From assembly GCA_022709905.1 (NCBI GenBank), contig JAKLHY010000002.1, forward strand, positions 248,001 to 312,000: a stretch of 64,000 nucleotides of DNA. Direction: 5' to 3'. The position numbers were made by a program, and so were the translations under genes. This document shows, piece after piece, positions 9,311-17,389 of the stretch. The DNA is from Verrucomicrobiota bacterium (GTDB lineage: Bacteria > Verrucomicrobiota > Verrucomicrobiia > Limisphaerales > UBA1319). A model generated the notes under the pieces. The model ran no database searches, had not been told where the DNA came from, and worked only from the letters and a program-made list of their open reading frames with translations. Position 1 is the stretch's first letter; each line of letters begins with the position of its first letter.

Positions 9311-10621
9311 ATGTACTATCAAATACCTGTACTATTCCTAGGCATTCTTTTCCTAGTGATCCTGAAACAAAACAAGCACGATTTGCTTTGCCCGCAAAAC
9401 GTAGTTTGTGGGCTTTACTGTGCGATGGCGGTATCCAGCATATTCTTGGTTGATGAATATGGCTCTAGCTTCACTAAGGCTACAATATTGCCTTCCATTT
9501 TGGGATTCTCCCTGATGCTGGTTGTGACGTTGTTGCCTTGCTTTGTGATAAGAAAGCCAAAGCAGAATGTTAATTATCGCTCTGAGTTCAAATGCATGCA
9601 TTCAAAGTCCGGGCAAGTAGTGCTTTTGGTTTTGGCCTGTTTGGGTATTTATGGCTTCAGCTATTTGCTACCTCCTGCAATCAAGAGTTTATCTTTGAGC
9701 GCTTTTGTGGCCAGGGAACTGCAAGAGTCCAATCTCCTAGTATCTTCACCATATCTTACAGTAGCCGCTATCCCGGCCACGTTTTTTGCTTTATATGGCC
9801 TAATATTGTTCTCACCAGTCAGGAAACAGTGTGGAGTATTCGTAAAAATTGGACTAGCTGCGGGATTCGGCAGCTATGCGCTCAACAACATGTGCAATAA
9901 GGGGCGAGATTGGCTGATACAATACTTACTAATTCTGATTTTGTATTACTGGCTATTTGGCACGGAATGGAGCAGGCGTTTTAAACGTGTAATAATTTTG
10001 ATGAGTGGTTCGTTGTTATTATTCGGTTTGCTGTTAGTCGCACAGAGTACAGTTGAAAGGTTCGGATTAGAGGGCACAGGTGTCGGTATAGCGCAAGGGA
10101 CGATCGGGTATCTAGGACAACAGGTATATATGTTCGTAGAGACAGTCGAAATGGAGGATTTCACCAGTGAGTGGCCAAAGGTGATGTTTCCATTAGCATA
10201 CAAGTTGGTTGGTGAAGAACCTGTCGAAGTGAAAGAATATCTTGGAAAGAGAACAATGCTTCATCAGTATTCCTTTGGAACTTTTCTTGCAACACTATAC
10301 CCAGTAGTGGGCTGGAACGGTCTAATTATTTTTGCAGTCTGCTTTCTCGGTGTTTTTTGGACGGGTTTTCTTGGGCTGTACCGGAGAGAGAAATATATCG
10401 CTTATAGCATTTTATTGCTTCTCTATTTTCAATTCATGACGCAGGGCGTATTCTATTGGATGATGTACGGAAGATCTGGAAACGTATACGCACTCGGGAT
10501 GGCATGTGTTATTGTAGCGCTGGCTGTTAGAAAAAGAAAAAACTTGAAATATTCAGGGATGTCGTCGATGAACGATGCTGAAATGGAAAAGACCGGCTGT
10601 AAATTGAAACCGGCAGGTTGA
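9311..10621 (+). CDS. O-antigen/oligosaccharide repeat-unit polymerase-like membrane protein (Wzy-like)
   Basis: A 436-residue integral membrane protein with roughly 10-12 hydrophobic segments and a large loop around residues 245-330 that precedes further helices, the general layout of Wzy/EpsG-like polymerases. Sequence conservation in this class is weak, so the call rests on topology, size and position between flippase and glycosyltransferase genes. NKGRDWLIQYLL and the VVGWNGLIIFAV segment fit the class. It would polymerise repeat units at the periplasmic face. It is visibly AT-rich. The 217-base gap before it holds no feature I can name. Confidence 0.7.
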   Translation: MYYQIPVLFLGILFLVILKQNKHDLLCPQNVVCGLYCAMAVSSIFLVDEYGSSFTKATILPSILGFSLMLVVTLLPCFVIRKPKQNVNYRSEFKCMHSKSGQVVLLVLACLGIYGFSYLLPPAIKSLSLSAFVARELQESNLLVSSPYLTVAAIPATFFALYGLILFSPVRKQCGVFVKIGLAAGFGSYALNNMCNKGRDWLIQYLLILILYYWLFGTEWSRRFKRVIILMSGSLLLFGLLLVAQSTVERFGLEGTGVGIAQGTIGYLGQQVYMFVETVEMEDFTSEWPKVMFPLAYKLVGEEPVEVKEYLGKRTMLHQYSFGTFLATLYPVVGWNGLIIFAVCFLGVFWTGFLGLYRREKYIAYSILLLLYFQFMTQGVFYWMMYGRSGNVYALGMACVIVALAVRKRKNLKYSGMSSMNDAEMEKTGCKLKPAG

Positions 10622-10657
10622 AAACCTCATCAGAAAGCGATACACTGGCAACCGCTA

Positions 10658-11845
10658 GTCTACTGTTCTCGAAATAGATTGAAATAACTGTCGTTGTATG
10701 TCAATTTCAAGTCATGGCAAGACCCATCGAACGCCTGGAATTGACCGCCGAGGAGCGTGCCGAACTGGAGCGCCGACTTCATGCGACCATTGTCTCCAAG
10801 CGCGACAGTCTGCGCGCCAGCATCGTTCTCCTGCGGGCCGACGGGTGCAAAGAGAAAGTGGTGGCCCGCAGACTGCGCACAAGCATGGCCTGTGTGAGCA
10901 AGTGGTCCAAACGCTTCAGCGAAGACGGATTGGAGGGCTTGCGCGATCGACCCGGGCGCGGCCGCAAACCGTGGCTGCCGGTGGACAGGGTGGCGGCGGT
11001 CCTCGACCGTTTGCCCAAGCCGCCGCCGGGACGGACTCGCTGGAGTACACGCTACATGGCTCGATCCGTTGGCCTCTCCCCCTCCAGCGTCCATCAGATT
11101 TGGCGCCGGAACGACATCAAGCCGCATCAAATCCGGACCTTCAAGCTGTCCCGCGATCCGCACTTCAAAGAGAAGTTCTGGGATGTGATCGGTTTGTACC
11201 TCAACCCACCGGACAAGTCGTTGCTCCTGTGCTGCGACGAGAAGAGCCAATGCCAAGCCCTGGAGCGGACGCAGCCAGGCTTGCCCTTGGGCGTCGGCCA
11301 CATTCGCACCCACACCCACGACTACTACCGCCACGGAACGCTCACGCTCTTTGCCGCCTTGAACTATCTGGAGGGCAAAGTCGTGGCACGAACCGAGGTC
11401 CAGCACACGCATGTCGAGTGGCTCCGGTTCTTGAAGCAAATCGACCGGGAGATGCCCAAGGACGTGACGATTCACCTGATCATGGACAACTACTGCACCC
11501 ATAAAGAGGCCAGCGTAAAGGCGTGGTTGGCGCGTAAGCAGGAGCGCTTTCATGTGCATTTCACCCCGACGGGCAGTTCGTGGATGAATTTGGTGGAACG
11601 TTTCTTTCGGGACATCACGCAGGACGTGATCCGCGAGGGGAGTTTTGAGAGTGTGCGCGAACTCAGTGAGGCCATCATTACGTATTTGGCGGATCGCAAC
11701 GAGCACCCGAAACCCTATCGATGGAAGGCCAAGGGGGAGGAGATCCTGGCGAAGATTCAACGCGCCCGTGAGGCACAGGCGAAGGCGGCGGCAGCCGCCA
11801 ATGCATGAAAATATATTATTACTGCTTATTTCGAAAACACATGAC
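10658..11845 (+). mobile_element. Intact IS630-family insertion sequence
   Basis: An element of 1188 bp bounded by imperfect inverted repeats. The left end reads GTCTACTGTTCTCGAAATA and the right end, inverted, reads GTCATGTGTTTTCGAAATA. Both ends are flanked by TA (10656-10657 and 11846-11847), the target dinucleotide duplicated by IS630/Tc1-type elements. It contains a single full-length transposase gene. Confidence 0.88.
10714..11808 (+). CDS. IS630-family transposase
   Basis: A 364-residue transposase. The N-terminal helix-turn-helix region (about residues 10-90) includes VARRLRTSMACVSKWSKRFS. The DDE domain shows its three acidic residues in LLCCDEKSQ, LIMDNYCTH and SWMNLVERFF. The length is normal and the frame is uninterrupted, so the element may still be active. 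The C-terminus is alanine/lysine-rich. Confidence 0.96.
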   Translation: MARPIERLELTAEERAELERRLHATIVSKRDSLRASIVLLRADGCKEKVVARRLRTSMACVSKWSKRFSEDGLEGLRDRPGRGRKPWLPVDRVAAVLDRLPKPPPGRTRWSTRYMARSVGLSPSSVHQIWRRNDIKPHQIRTFKLSRDPHFKEKFWDVIGLYLNPPDKSLLLCCDEKSQCQALERTQPGLPLGVGHIRTHTHDYYRHGTLTLFAALNYLEGKVVARTEVQHTHVEWLRFLKQIDREMPKDVTIHLIMDNYCTHKEASVKAWLARKQERFHVHFTPTGSSWMNLVERFFRDITQDVIREGSFESVRELSEAIITYLADRNEHPKPYRWKAKGEEILAKIQRAREAQAKAAAAANA

Positions 11846-11848
11846 TAG

Positions 11849-13696
11849 GCCCTCAACAAGCGTGATTTTTGCAGTGGACTAAACGAAAAAGCTCGAAATG
11901 GCCGTAAATATTGGTTGAAATGCGTTTGCTAAAACAAACAGAACAACCAGCAAAAGCCATTTCGAGTGAGTAAAACCTATCCTAAAATCCTTCGTCATCG
12001 CAAGCAGAGAATTAGTCGTCGGCTCCAACCCAAGAACTGGGAAGACCAACCCCGGCCCATGCTCAAGGCCAGTAATATCCGCTACGAAATGGCCGAACGA
12101 ACAGCGGCGATGAACTGCAGTGGCATCGGTGCGATACATTTGATGGTGCAACGGTTAGGTCTGGTGGAAGACATTGATCAAAACTTGCACTTACTCAAAG
12201 TGCATTTGCCTTATCACGAGAGCGATCATGTGCTGAACCTGGCCTATAACATACTGGCGGGCGGGCAACGGTTGGAAGACATCGAGTGGCGGCGGCAGGA
12301 CGAGGTGTTCCTCAACGGCCTGGGAGCCGAGCGGATACCCGATCCGACGACTGCCGGAGATTTTACTCGGCGTTTCGGTGCGGAGGATATCGTGGCGCTG
12401 GAAGAGTGTATCAATCGGGCGCGTCTGGCGGTCTGGAAGGTCCAACCAGAAGGCTTCCTGAAAGAAGCCTTTGTCGATGTGGATGGCACGATCGCCCCGA
12501 CCTACGGGCAGTGCAAGGAAGGGATGGATATTTCCTATAAAGGGATCTGGGGTTATGCGCCGCTGATCGTGAGTTTGGCCAACACCAAGGAGGTGCTCTA
12601 TCTGGTCAATCGTCCGGGCAACGCCGCCAGTCACACGGGGAGCGTGGAGTGGATCGACCGAGCGGTGGAGTGGGTGGGCCAGGTGGCCGGCAGCGTGACC
12701 ATCCGCGGGGATACTGACTTCACCCACACCGAGCAACTGGACCGCTGGGACAAGGCCGGGCGCCAATTCATCCTGGGAATGGATGCCCACCCCAAAGTGG
12801 TGGGGCTGGCAGAGGCTTTGGAAAAACAGGCTTGGAAGCGTTTGGAGCGGCTGCCCCAGTATGAGGTTTTGACCGAGCCACGCCGGAAGGCGTTTGGCTA
12901 CAAGGAGCAGGTGGTGGAGGAACGGGAGTTTCAAAACCGCAAACTGGTGGGAGAGGACTTGGCCGAAATGGAGTATCAACCCCTGAAGTGCGCGCAGAAG
13001 TATCGGCTGATTATCCTGCGCAAGAATATAAGTGTGCAAAAAGGGGAGAAGGCGCTCTTTGATGAGGTTCGTTACTTCTTTTACATCACCAACCGAACCG
13101 ATGCGCCGGAGAAGATCGTCGGCTTGGCCAATGGGCGGTGTAACCAGGAGAACGTGATTGAGCAGTTGAAGAACGGGGTCAATGCGATGCGGATGCCGGT
13201 CAACGATTTAGTCAGCAACTGGGCTTACATGGTGATGGCCGCCTTGGCCTGGAACCTGAAAGCCTAGTATGGGCTGATGGTGCCCAACCGGGAGCGCGGG
13301 GTCGAGTTGGTGAAGATGGAGTTCCGGCGCTTTCTCCACGCGATTGTTTTGCTCCCCTGCCAGATCGTGCGCACCGCACGTCGGGTGATTTACCGGCTCC
13401 TGGGATATAACCGTTGGCTGCCGGATTTCTTTGCGACGTGGGAACGACTACAGCGGTTTGCACTTACCGAATAGGTTGATTGTTTGGATTTTGGCTTGAG
13501 AGTCCGAGGGACGCAGTGTCGCGGCTTATGGCGAAAAATGGGTTTAAAGAAACTCCTGCGTTTGCCACAGCCTCTCAGAAGGCCTCAGAACGATCCCAGA
13601 GCCTGTTATAAAGAGCTATCACGAGATTTATCGCTTCAAAAAAGTGAACACATCATCCAACCAACCGACCGTTTTTCTAAACTCGCTTGTTTTAGG
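11849..13696 (+). mobile_element. IS1380-family insertion sequence (transposase with nonsense mutation)
   Basis: The left end contains CCTCAACAAGCGTGATTTTT and the right end, inverted, reads CCTAAAACAAGCGAGTTTAG: imperfect inverted repeats of a size normal for the family. The pentamer ACTAG occurs immediately outside both ends (11844-11848 and 13697-13701) and may be the target duplication. It would then overlap the right tip of the IS630 element, meaning IS1380 inserted next to or into that end. The exact left boundary is uncertain by about two bases. Confidence 0.72.
11966..13474 (+). pseudogene. IS1380-family transposase interrupted by an in-frame amber codon
   Basis: The first 433 residues run from MSKTYPKILRHRKQRI to AWNLKA, then a TAG at 13265-13267 interrupts the frame. 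Reading continues in the same frame from YGLMVPNRERGVELVKMEF to the natural stop at 13474. DDE signatures are DVDGTIAPTYGQ, RGDTDFTH and CNQENVIEQLKNG, all before the stop. Family members usually have Trp at the interrupted position, so a single TGG to TAG change explains it. About 69 residues are lost. It is probably inactive unless the stop is read through. Confidence 0.9.
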
Positions 13697-13724
13697 ACTA
13701 GTCACATCCATGCTTAGTGCCTCG

Positions 13725-14770
13725 TCAGCAGAATCTGTGGGTTGATTCGGGCGCAGTGAGCTTTCCCAGGTTGTGATCCAAGGCGATTTCCATGGCATTG
13801 AAGGTGCGGAACCCGTAGGAGCGTCTGGTCACCACTCGGAGTTTATTGTTGAACCCTTCGACAACGCCGCTGGAAACTCGGCCTTTGGCCAGAAACCAGT
13901 TTAGCATGAGTCCCTCGTGGCGACGCAGCATTCTGGCCACCCGTTTCATCGGTTCGAGTCGGCTGCGCATGGCTCGATCCGTCCACTAGATCGATCGGTA
14001 ATGCCAGAAGTAGTCGAAGCATTCCTTCAGATCCCAAACCCGCCCCGTGGCCAGCTTGCTCGCTAACAAACCGTGGAGCTTGATCCGGGCCTGGCCCCGA
14101 ATCCGGCTGCCCCGCCGCAGGAGTTTCCAACGCATTTTCGCCTCGTCAGCAGAATCTGTGGGTCAGAATGGCGGCGTTGCGAATGCAATATGCTCACTAC
14201 AAGACTGTTGAGACACTGGATTCACCTAAATGAATCGGCACCCACATCTCAGGGGCAGGCAGACGAGCGGCGGCGACGGGCTTTGAGCCTCCAAGCTCGC
14301 GTCGCCGCCGGTCGCCACGCGTAACGAACTCGTCTGCCTGCCCCTGAGATGTACCATTCTGGCCCACAGATTCTGCTATACAGCCGCATTTTCTTGAGCT
14401 TGGCTGCCAGAGGTTTTCCACGCAGTCGCGTGCTCTCAGCCCGGCGGACCTGGTCCACCGCCTGGTTCAAATGCTGCGTGATGTGAAACCGATCCAGGCC
14501 ACCGAATGATATACGGCCTCCCAACTGGTCTGGAAGGTCCGGGCGGTTTCCCGCCAGGACAACCGCCGCGCCCAGCGGGCCAAAAAAGCCCATCATGGCG
14601 GTGGTCACCGGCCGCTTGCCTTGGCTCCAGGGGATGCGCTCAACTCCCACACCGTGCTCCGGACATTCTATGCGTCGCGGTGCATAGAAGAAGCGCCCCA
14701 GGATTCCCCACCGCGGCACAAAGAGCCAGCGGCGCTCTTCCAATCGATCATAGCCCGGAGCCGGTTGCAT
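13725..14770 (-). pseudogene. ISL3-family transposase, broken by deletion, nonsense codon and MITE insertion
   Basis: Read on the minus strand. The N-terminal part (from 14770) has ERRWLFVPRWGILGRFFYAP and CPEHGVGVERIPW. It jumps by an internal deletion to LDRFHITQHLNQAVDQVRRA, losing the central catalytic region. MITE copy 2 then interrupts it after the LKKM segment. The C-terminal part resumes as KLLRRGSRIRGQARIKLHGL, meets a TAG at about 13987-13989 (after HYRSI), and ends with VARMLRRHEGLMLNWFLAKG, SSGVVEGFNNKLRVVTRRSY and ALDHNLGKL. It is clearly non-functional, but close enough to intact ISL3 transposases for confident assignment. Confidence 0.88.
14140..14385 (+). mobile_element. 246-bp MITE, copy 2, with 8-bp target duplication
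   Basis: Flanked by the perfect direct repeat GCATTTTC at 14132-14139 and 14386-14393, which fixes the boundaries. The 8-bp duplication fits mobilisation by an ISL3-type transposase. The ends begin GCCTCGTCAGCAGAATCTG and, inverted, GGCTGTATAGCAGAATCTG. The internal perfect 23-nt inverted repeat is at 14245-14267 and 14329-14351, around a 61-nt core at 14268-14328. It is inserted in the ISL3 transposase pseudogene. Confidence 0.93.
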
Positions 14771-14960
14771 ACAGCTCGCGCCGCTCTGCGGTCGAAGTCG
14801 AACAGTCTCTTTTCCCTCTTCTTACCCACAGATTCTGCTACAGAGCCGAAAAAGGAATCCTTCGATTCAGTGCGCATTACTCGATGTGAGTTTAAAGGAG
14901 GTTGAACAGTGTTAAAAGTCAATTCCAAAGTCCTAGGGCTGGTTGCAGGAGTCGTGTGAT

Positions 14961-15674
14961 ATGATAAAGATGAATCTATTGAGAATGCTTATTTCAGCCA
15001 TTGAAGATCCCGTAACACTTTGGTTCAAGCTAAGACACCGGTCTTTGGTGTCCTTTGGCATTTGCAGGAGTTTACGCCAATTTTCGACTACGAATCAGGG
15101 AAGGGAAATTCGGCAGATCATAGATGCCGGGGCAAATGTGGGGCAATTTGCGGCTATGGCAAGATTCTGCTGGCCCCAAGCCCGCATAATCAGTTACGAG
15201 CCTGATCCCACGGCAGCCGCCCAATTTCGGAAAATCCACGGAAAGGACAGCAAGATTATCCTCCATGAATGTGCCCTCGGAGATAATCCGGGTGTTTTGT
15301 CCATCAATTACGGAGAATCTTCAGCCCAAAATAGTGCTTTAGTTGAAACCAAGGCATCCAGGAGGGGAACGTTTCAAGCCGTAGTGCGGACACTTGATGA
15401 TTCTCTAGATAAGTCGAATGAAAAGCGTTTTTTGAAAATCGATGTTCAGGGTTACGAAATGCACGTACTGAGAGGGGCTCAAGCTATATTGAAAGAAGTA
15501 GATTATCTGTTGATCGAGATTTCGCTCGCAGACATGTTTGAAGGTGGGGCCTTGGTTGAGGAGGTATGGGGTTTCTTAAGGAAAAATGGTTTTAAATACC
15601 ACCATGTCATGGATTTATATTTTGATTCCGACCACGGCGTTGTAATGCAAATGGATGTTCTTTTTAGCCGATAG
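14961..15674 (+). CDS. FkbM-family methyltransferase
   Basis: A SAM-dependent methyltransferase of about 237 residues. Motif I reads IIDAGANVGQFAAMA, the acidic motif reads ISYEPDPTA, and the FkbM-specific C-terminal motif reads FLKIDVQGYEMHVLRGA. It probably O-methylates a sugar of the polysaccharide. I choose ATG 14961 (MIKMNLLRM) because CAGGAG lies about ten bases upstream; an ATG at 14943 is in frame but lacks a ribosome-binding site. It sits between the ISL3 element and a transposase remnant, separated from the rest of the locus by mobile DNA. Confidence 0.9.
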   Translation: MIKMNLLRMLISAIEDPVTLWFKLRHRSLVSFGICRSLRQFSTTNQGREIRQIIDAGANVGQFAAMARFCWPQARIISYEPDPTAAAQFRKIHGKDSKIILHECALGDNPGVLSINYGESSAQNSALVETKASRRGTFQAVVRTLDDSLDKSNEKRFLKIDVQGYEMHVLRGAQAILKEVDYLLIEISLADMFEGGALVEEVWGFLRKNGFKYHHVMDLYFDSDHGVVMQMDVLFSR

Positions 15675-16277
15675 TGAATTCAACTGAGATTTGCATCGAA
15701 TGGACCAGCACCAGTTCATGCGCATGGGCTTTTTGGCGCCACCACCCAGGCAATGTTAGGGCGTGTTATACTCTACGACATAAGGGGCGCATCTCCGAAT
15801 GAGGATTGATTTTGCTGAGTTGGCAAGTGGCATGCGGGCTTGGAGGGAGTTGGGTCAGTTCTAAAGGGAGTTATAGTCCTGATTACGCAGGAGGACATCC
15901 AGGGAGATCAAATGGCCGAAACTAGGTCGCGGCCAAAATTGTCCCGTGCGCATAAATCGATCTTGAAACTGACTGCATAACGATTCGACCGATCCGCTCC
16001 CAATCGGACCGCCTTGTTTGGCCACTTGCTGGTAATGAAGGTGGTCGCGGTGCGTCTGAAAGTACTCCACGGGAGTGTACAAATCCTCCTGGGTTTCTGT
16101 CCGCAGGCCACTTCCAGGCATCAGGAGGGCCTATTGAAACAAAAGAACAGACGGACAGGCCTATCTTATGATCATTACACAAGAGTGACTTAGTCCTGTC
16201 CTTTTTCCAGCTCAAAGGCACTCGATATGTCACATATGCAGATTTAATCTGCAATTACTTACGTATTGGACCATATT
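15675..16277. other. 600-bp stretch with transposase debris
   Basis: Contains only the C-terminal transposase fragment described separately (15861-16121, minus strand) and AT-rich flanks. A short palindrome GCAGATTTAATCTGC lies near 16240. No intact gene or clear inverted-repeat pair was identified. Confidence 0.5.
15861..16121 (-). pseudogene. C-terminal transposase remnant
   Basis: A minus-strand fragment of 86 residues with VEYFQTHRDHLHYQQVAKQG and GPIGSGSVESLCSQFQDRFM followed by RTGQFWPRP. The GSGSVES...RTGQFW pattern is the C-terminal end of a DDE transposase group resembling ISKra4-type proteins. The frame is closed by a stop just upstream, so only the last portion survives. The family assignment is tentative. 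Confidence 0.6.
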
Positions 16278-17117
16278 ATGAAAATAAGCATAGCAGTTCC
16301 ATCCAATAACTATGCAAGGTTTTTACGCAAATGTCTAGATAGCATTGCGATGCAGGACTATCAGGATTTTGAAGTGTTGATAGGCGATGCCGGTTCGACA
16401 GACGGCTCCTTGGAGATTATCAATGAATATGTTAAAAACGACCGGCGTTTTGCGCTGGTCAGCCGGACTGATCTGGGGCAGTCAGATGCCATTGACAAGG
16501 CTTTCAAAAGAGCGACAGGACGCGTTTATTGCTTTCTAAATTCCGACGATTATTTCTTAAGAGCAGACACGTTTACTCAGGTTGTTAACGCGTTCAAATG
16601 TTATCCAGATATTGCCGTTTTCAACTTCCAGAGTGTGTATGTCGATGAGGCTGGAAAAGTTCTGAAGCAAGTTAAGTCCAGATATCATCCTTTTGACAAT
16701 CTCTCTTGGATTAAGTATCGCGGGCAGGTTGTGCAACCGTCTGCATTTTGGCTAAGAGAGGTGTACGAGAGGTGCCCATTTCACACCAATTGGCATTATT
16801 GTTTCGATTCGGCCTTCTTTTATGAAGCCTATCAAATGTTCTCATTCATCGAGGTGCCAATAACAGTCGCGGCTTACCGTTTGCATAATTCAAACAAGTC
16901 AGTTGGCGTATCATGGAAACGAATCGCCGAATTGGCTGAATTTGAACAGCATAAGTTTGGGTCCGGATCCAATCGAGCCAGATACCTACGACTTGTGGCC
17001 AACTGTGTCCGGTGGATCGGCCATTTGGCGTATGCCGGTACAAGCCTGCAACGTGTCCTATATGTCATGGTGAATGGTCTGAGCCTATTGAGTGGACACC
17101 GCATACCCAATGTATAG
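16278..17117 (+). CDS. Glycosyltransferase family 2
   Basis: A 279-residue GT-A glycosyltransferase. It begins MKISIAVPSNNYARFLRKCL, with nucleotide motif GDAGSTDGSLEIINEY and DXD-like CFLNSDDYFLRAD. The KYRGQVVQPSAFWLREVY segment is typical of WcaA-like members. An ATG four codons upstream (16266) is possible, but the conserved start fits 16278. It probably transfers one sugar in repeat-unit assembly. It lies between mobile-element debris and the third hairpin element. Confidence 0.9.
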   Translation: MKISIAVPSNNYARFLRKCLDSIAMQDYQDFEVLIGDAGSTDGSLEIINEYVKNDRRFALVSRTDLGQSDAIDKAFKRATGRVYCFLNSDDYFLRADTFTQVVNAFKCYPDIAVFNFQSVYVDEAGKVLKQVKSRYHPFDNLSWIKYRGQVVQPSAFWLREVYERCPFHTNWHYCFDSAFFYEAYQMFSFIEVPITVAAYRLHNSNKSVGVSWKRIAELAEFEQHKFGSGSNRARYLRLVANCVRWIGHLAYAGTSLQRVLYVMVNGLSLLSGHRIPNV

Positions 17118-17157
17118 ACGTATCGATTACCGGTTTGCTTTCCTGCCTCTTCAGACA

Positions 17158-17347
17158 TTATCCGGGGAATAAACATTAAGCAAAACGACGCCCATTCCAA
17201 CAAAAGCCCCTGCTGGCGGGCGAGCGGCGGCGCGGGATGGTCTGAGCTCCAGCTCGCCGCGCCGCCGGTCGCTACGCGTAACGAACTCGCCCGCTGGCAG
17301 GGGCGATTCCCAAGTGAATCCACAATTTTGCTCGAAAATCCCCAATA
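17158..17347 (+). mobile_element. MITE-like hairpin element related to the 246-bp MITEs
   Basis: An inverted repeat, GCCCCTGCTGGCGGGCGAG (17206-17224) against 17286-17304 with two central mismatches, encloses a 61-nt core (17225-17285). The core has the same length and architecture as the core of the two MITEs and shares the CGCCGCCGGTCGCTACGCGT tail. The outer stems and ends differ in sequence: the left outer part has TATCCGGGGAATAAACA and the right outer part, inverted, TATTGGGGATTTTCGAGC, a weak inverted repeat. The outer boundaries are approximate. Confidence 0.65.
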
Positions 17348-17389
17348 AAAAATCACAGGGAAATCCCGGAAGAACCGCTTTCCTTTGCT

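Larger units (their letters stand above)
13719..14847 (-). mobile_element. Decayed ISL3-family element containing MITE copy 2
   Basis: The ends share GCAGAATCTGTGGGT as inverted repeats: the left tip is GCCTCGTCAGCAGAATCTGT at 13719, and the right tip inverted is GGCTCTGTAGCAGAATCTGT at 14847. Without the inserted MITE and its duplicated target the element is under 0.9 kb, shorter than normal ISL3 elements, in line with an internal deletion. No matching 8-bp direct repeat flanks it. The end sequence encodes the transposase C-terminus (ESTHRFC). Confidence 0.8.

Noticed and set aside
10660..11760. A 366-residue minus-strand frame over the IS630 element
   Set aside because: Antisense shadow of an intact IS630 transposase with all catalytic residues.
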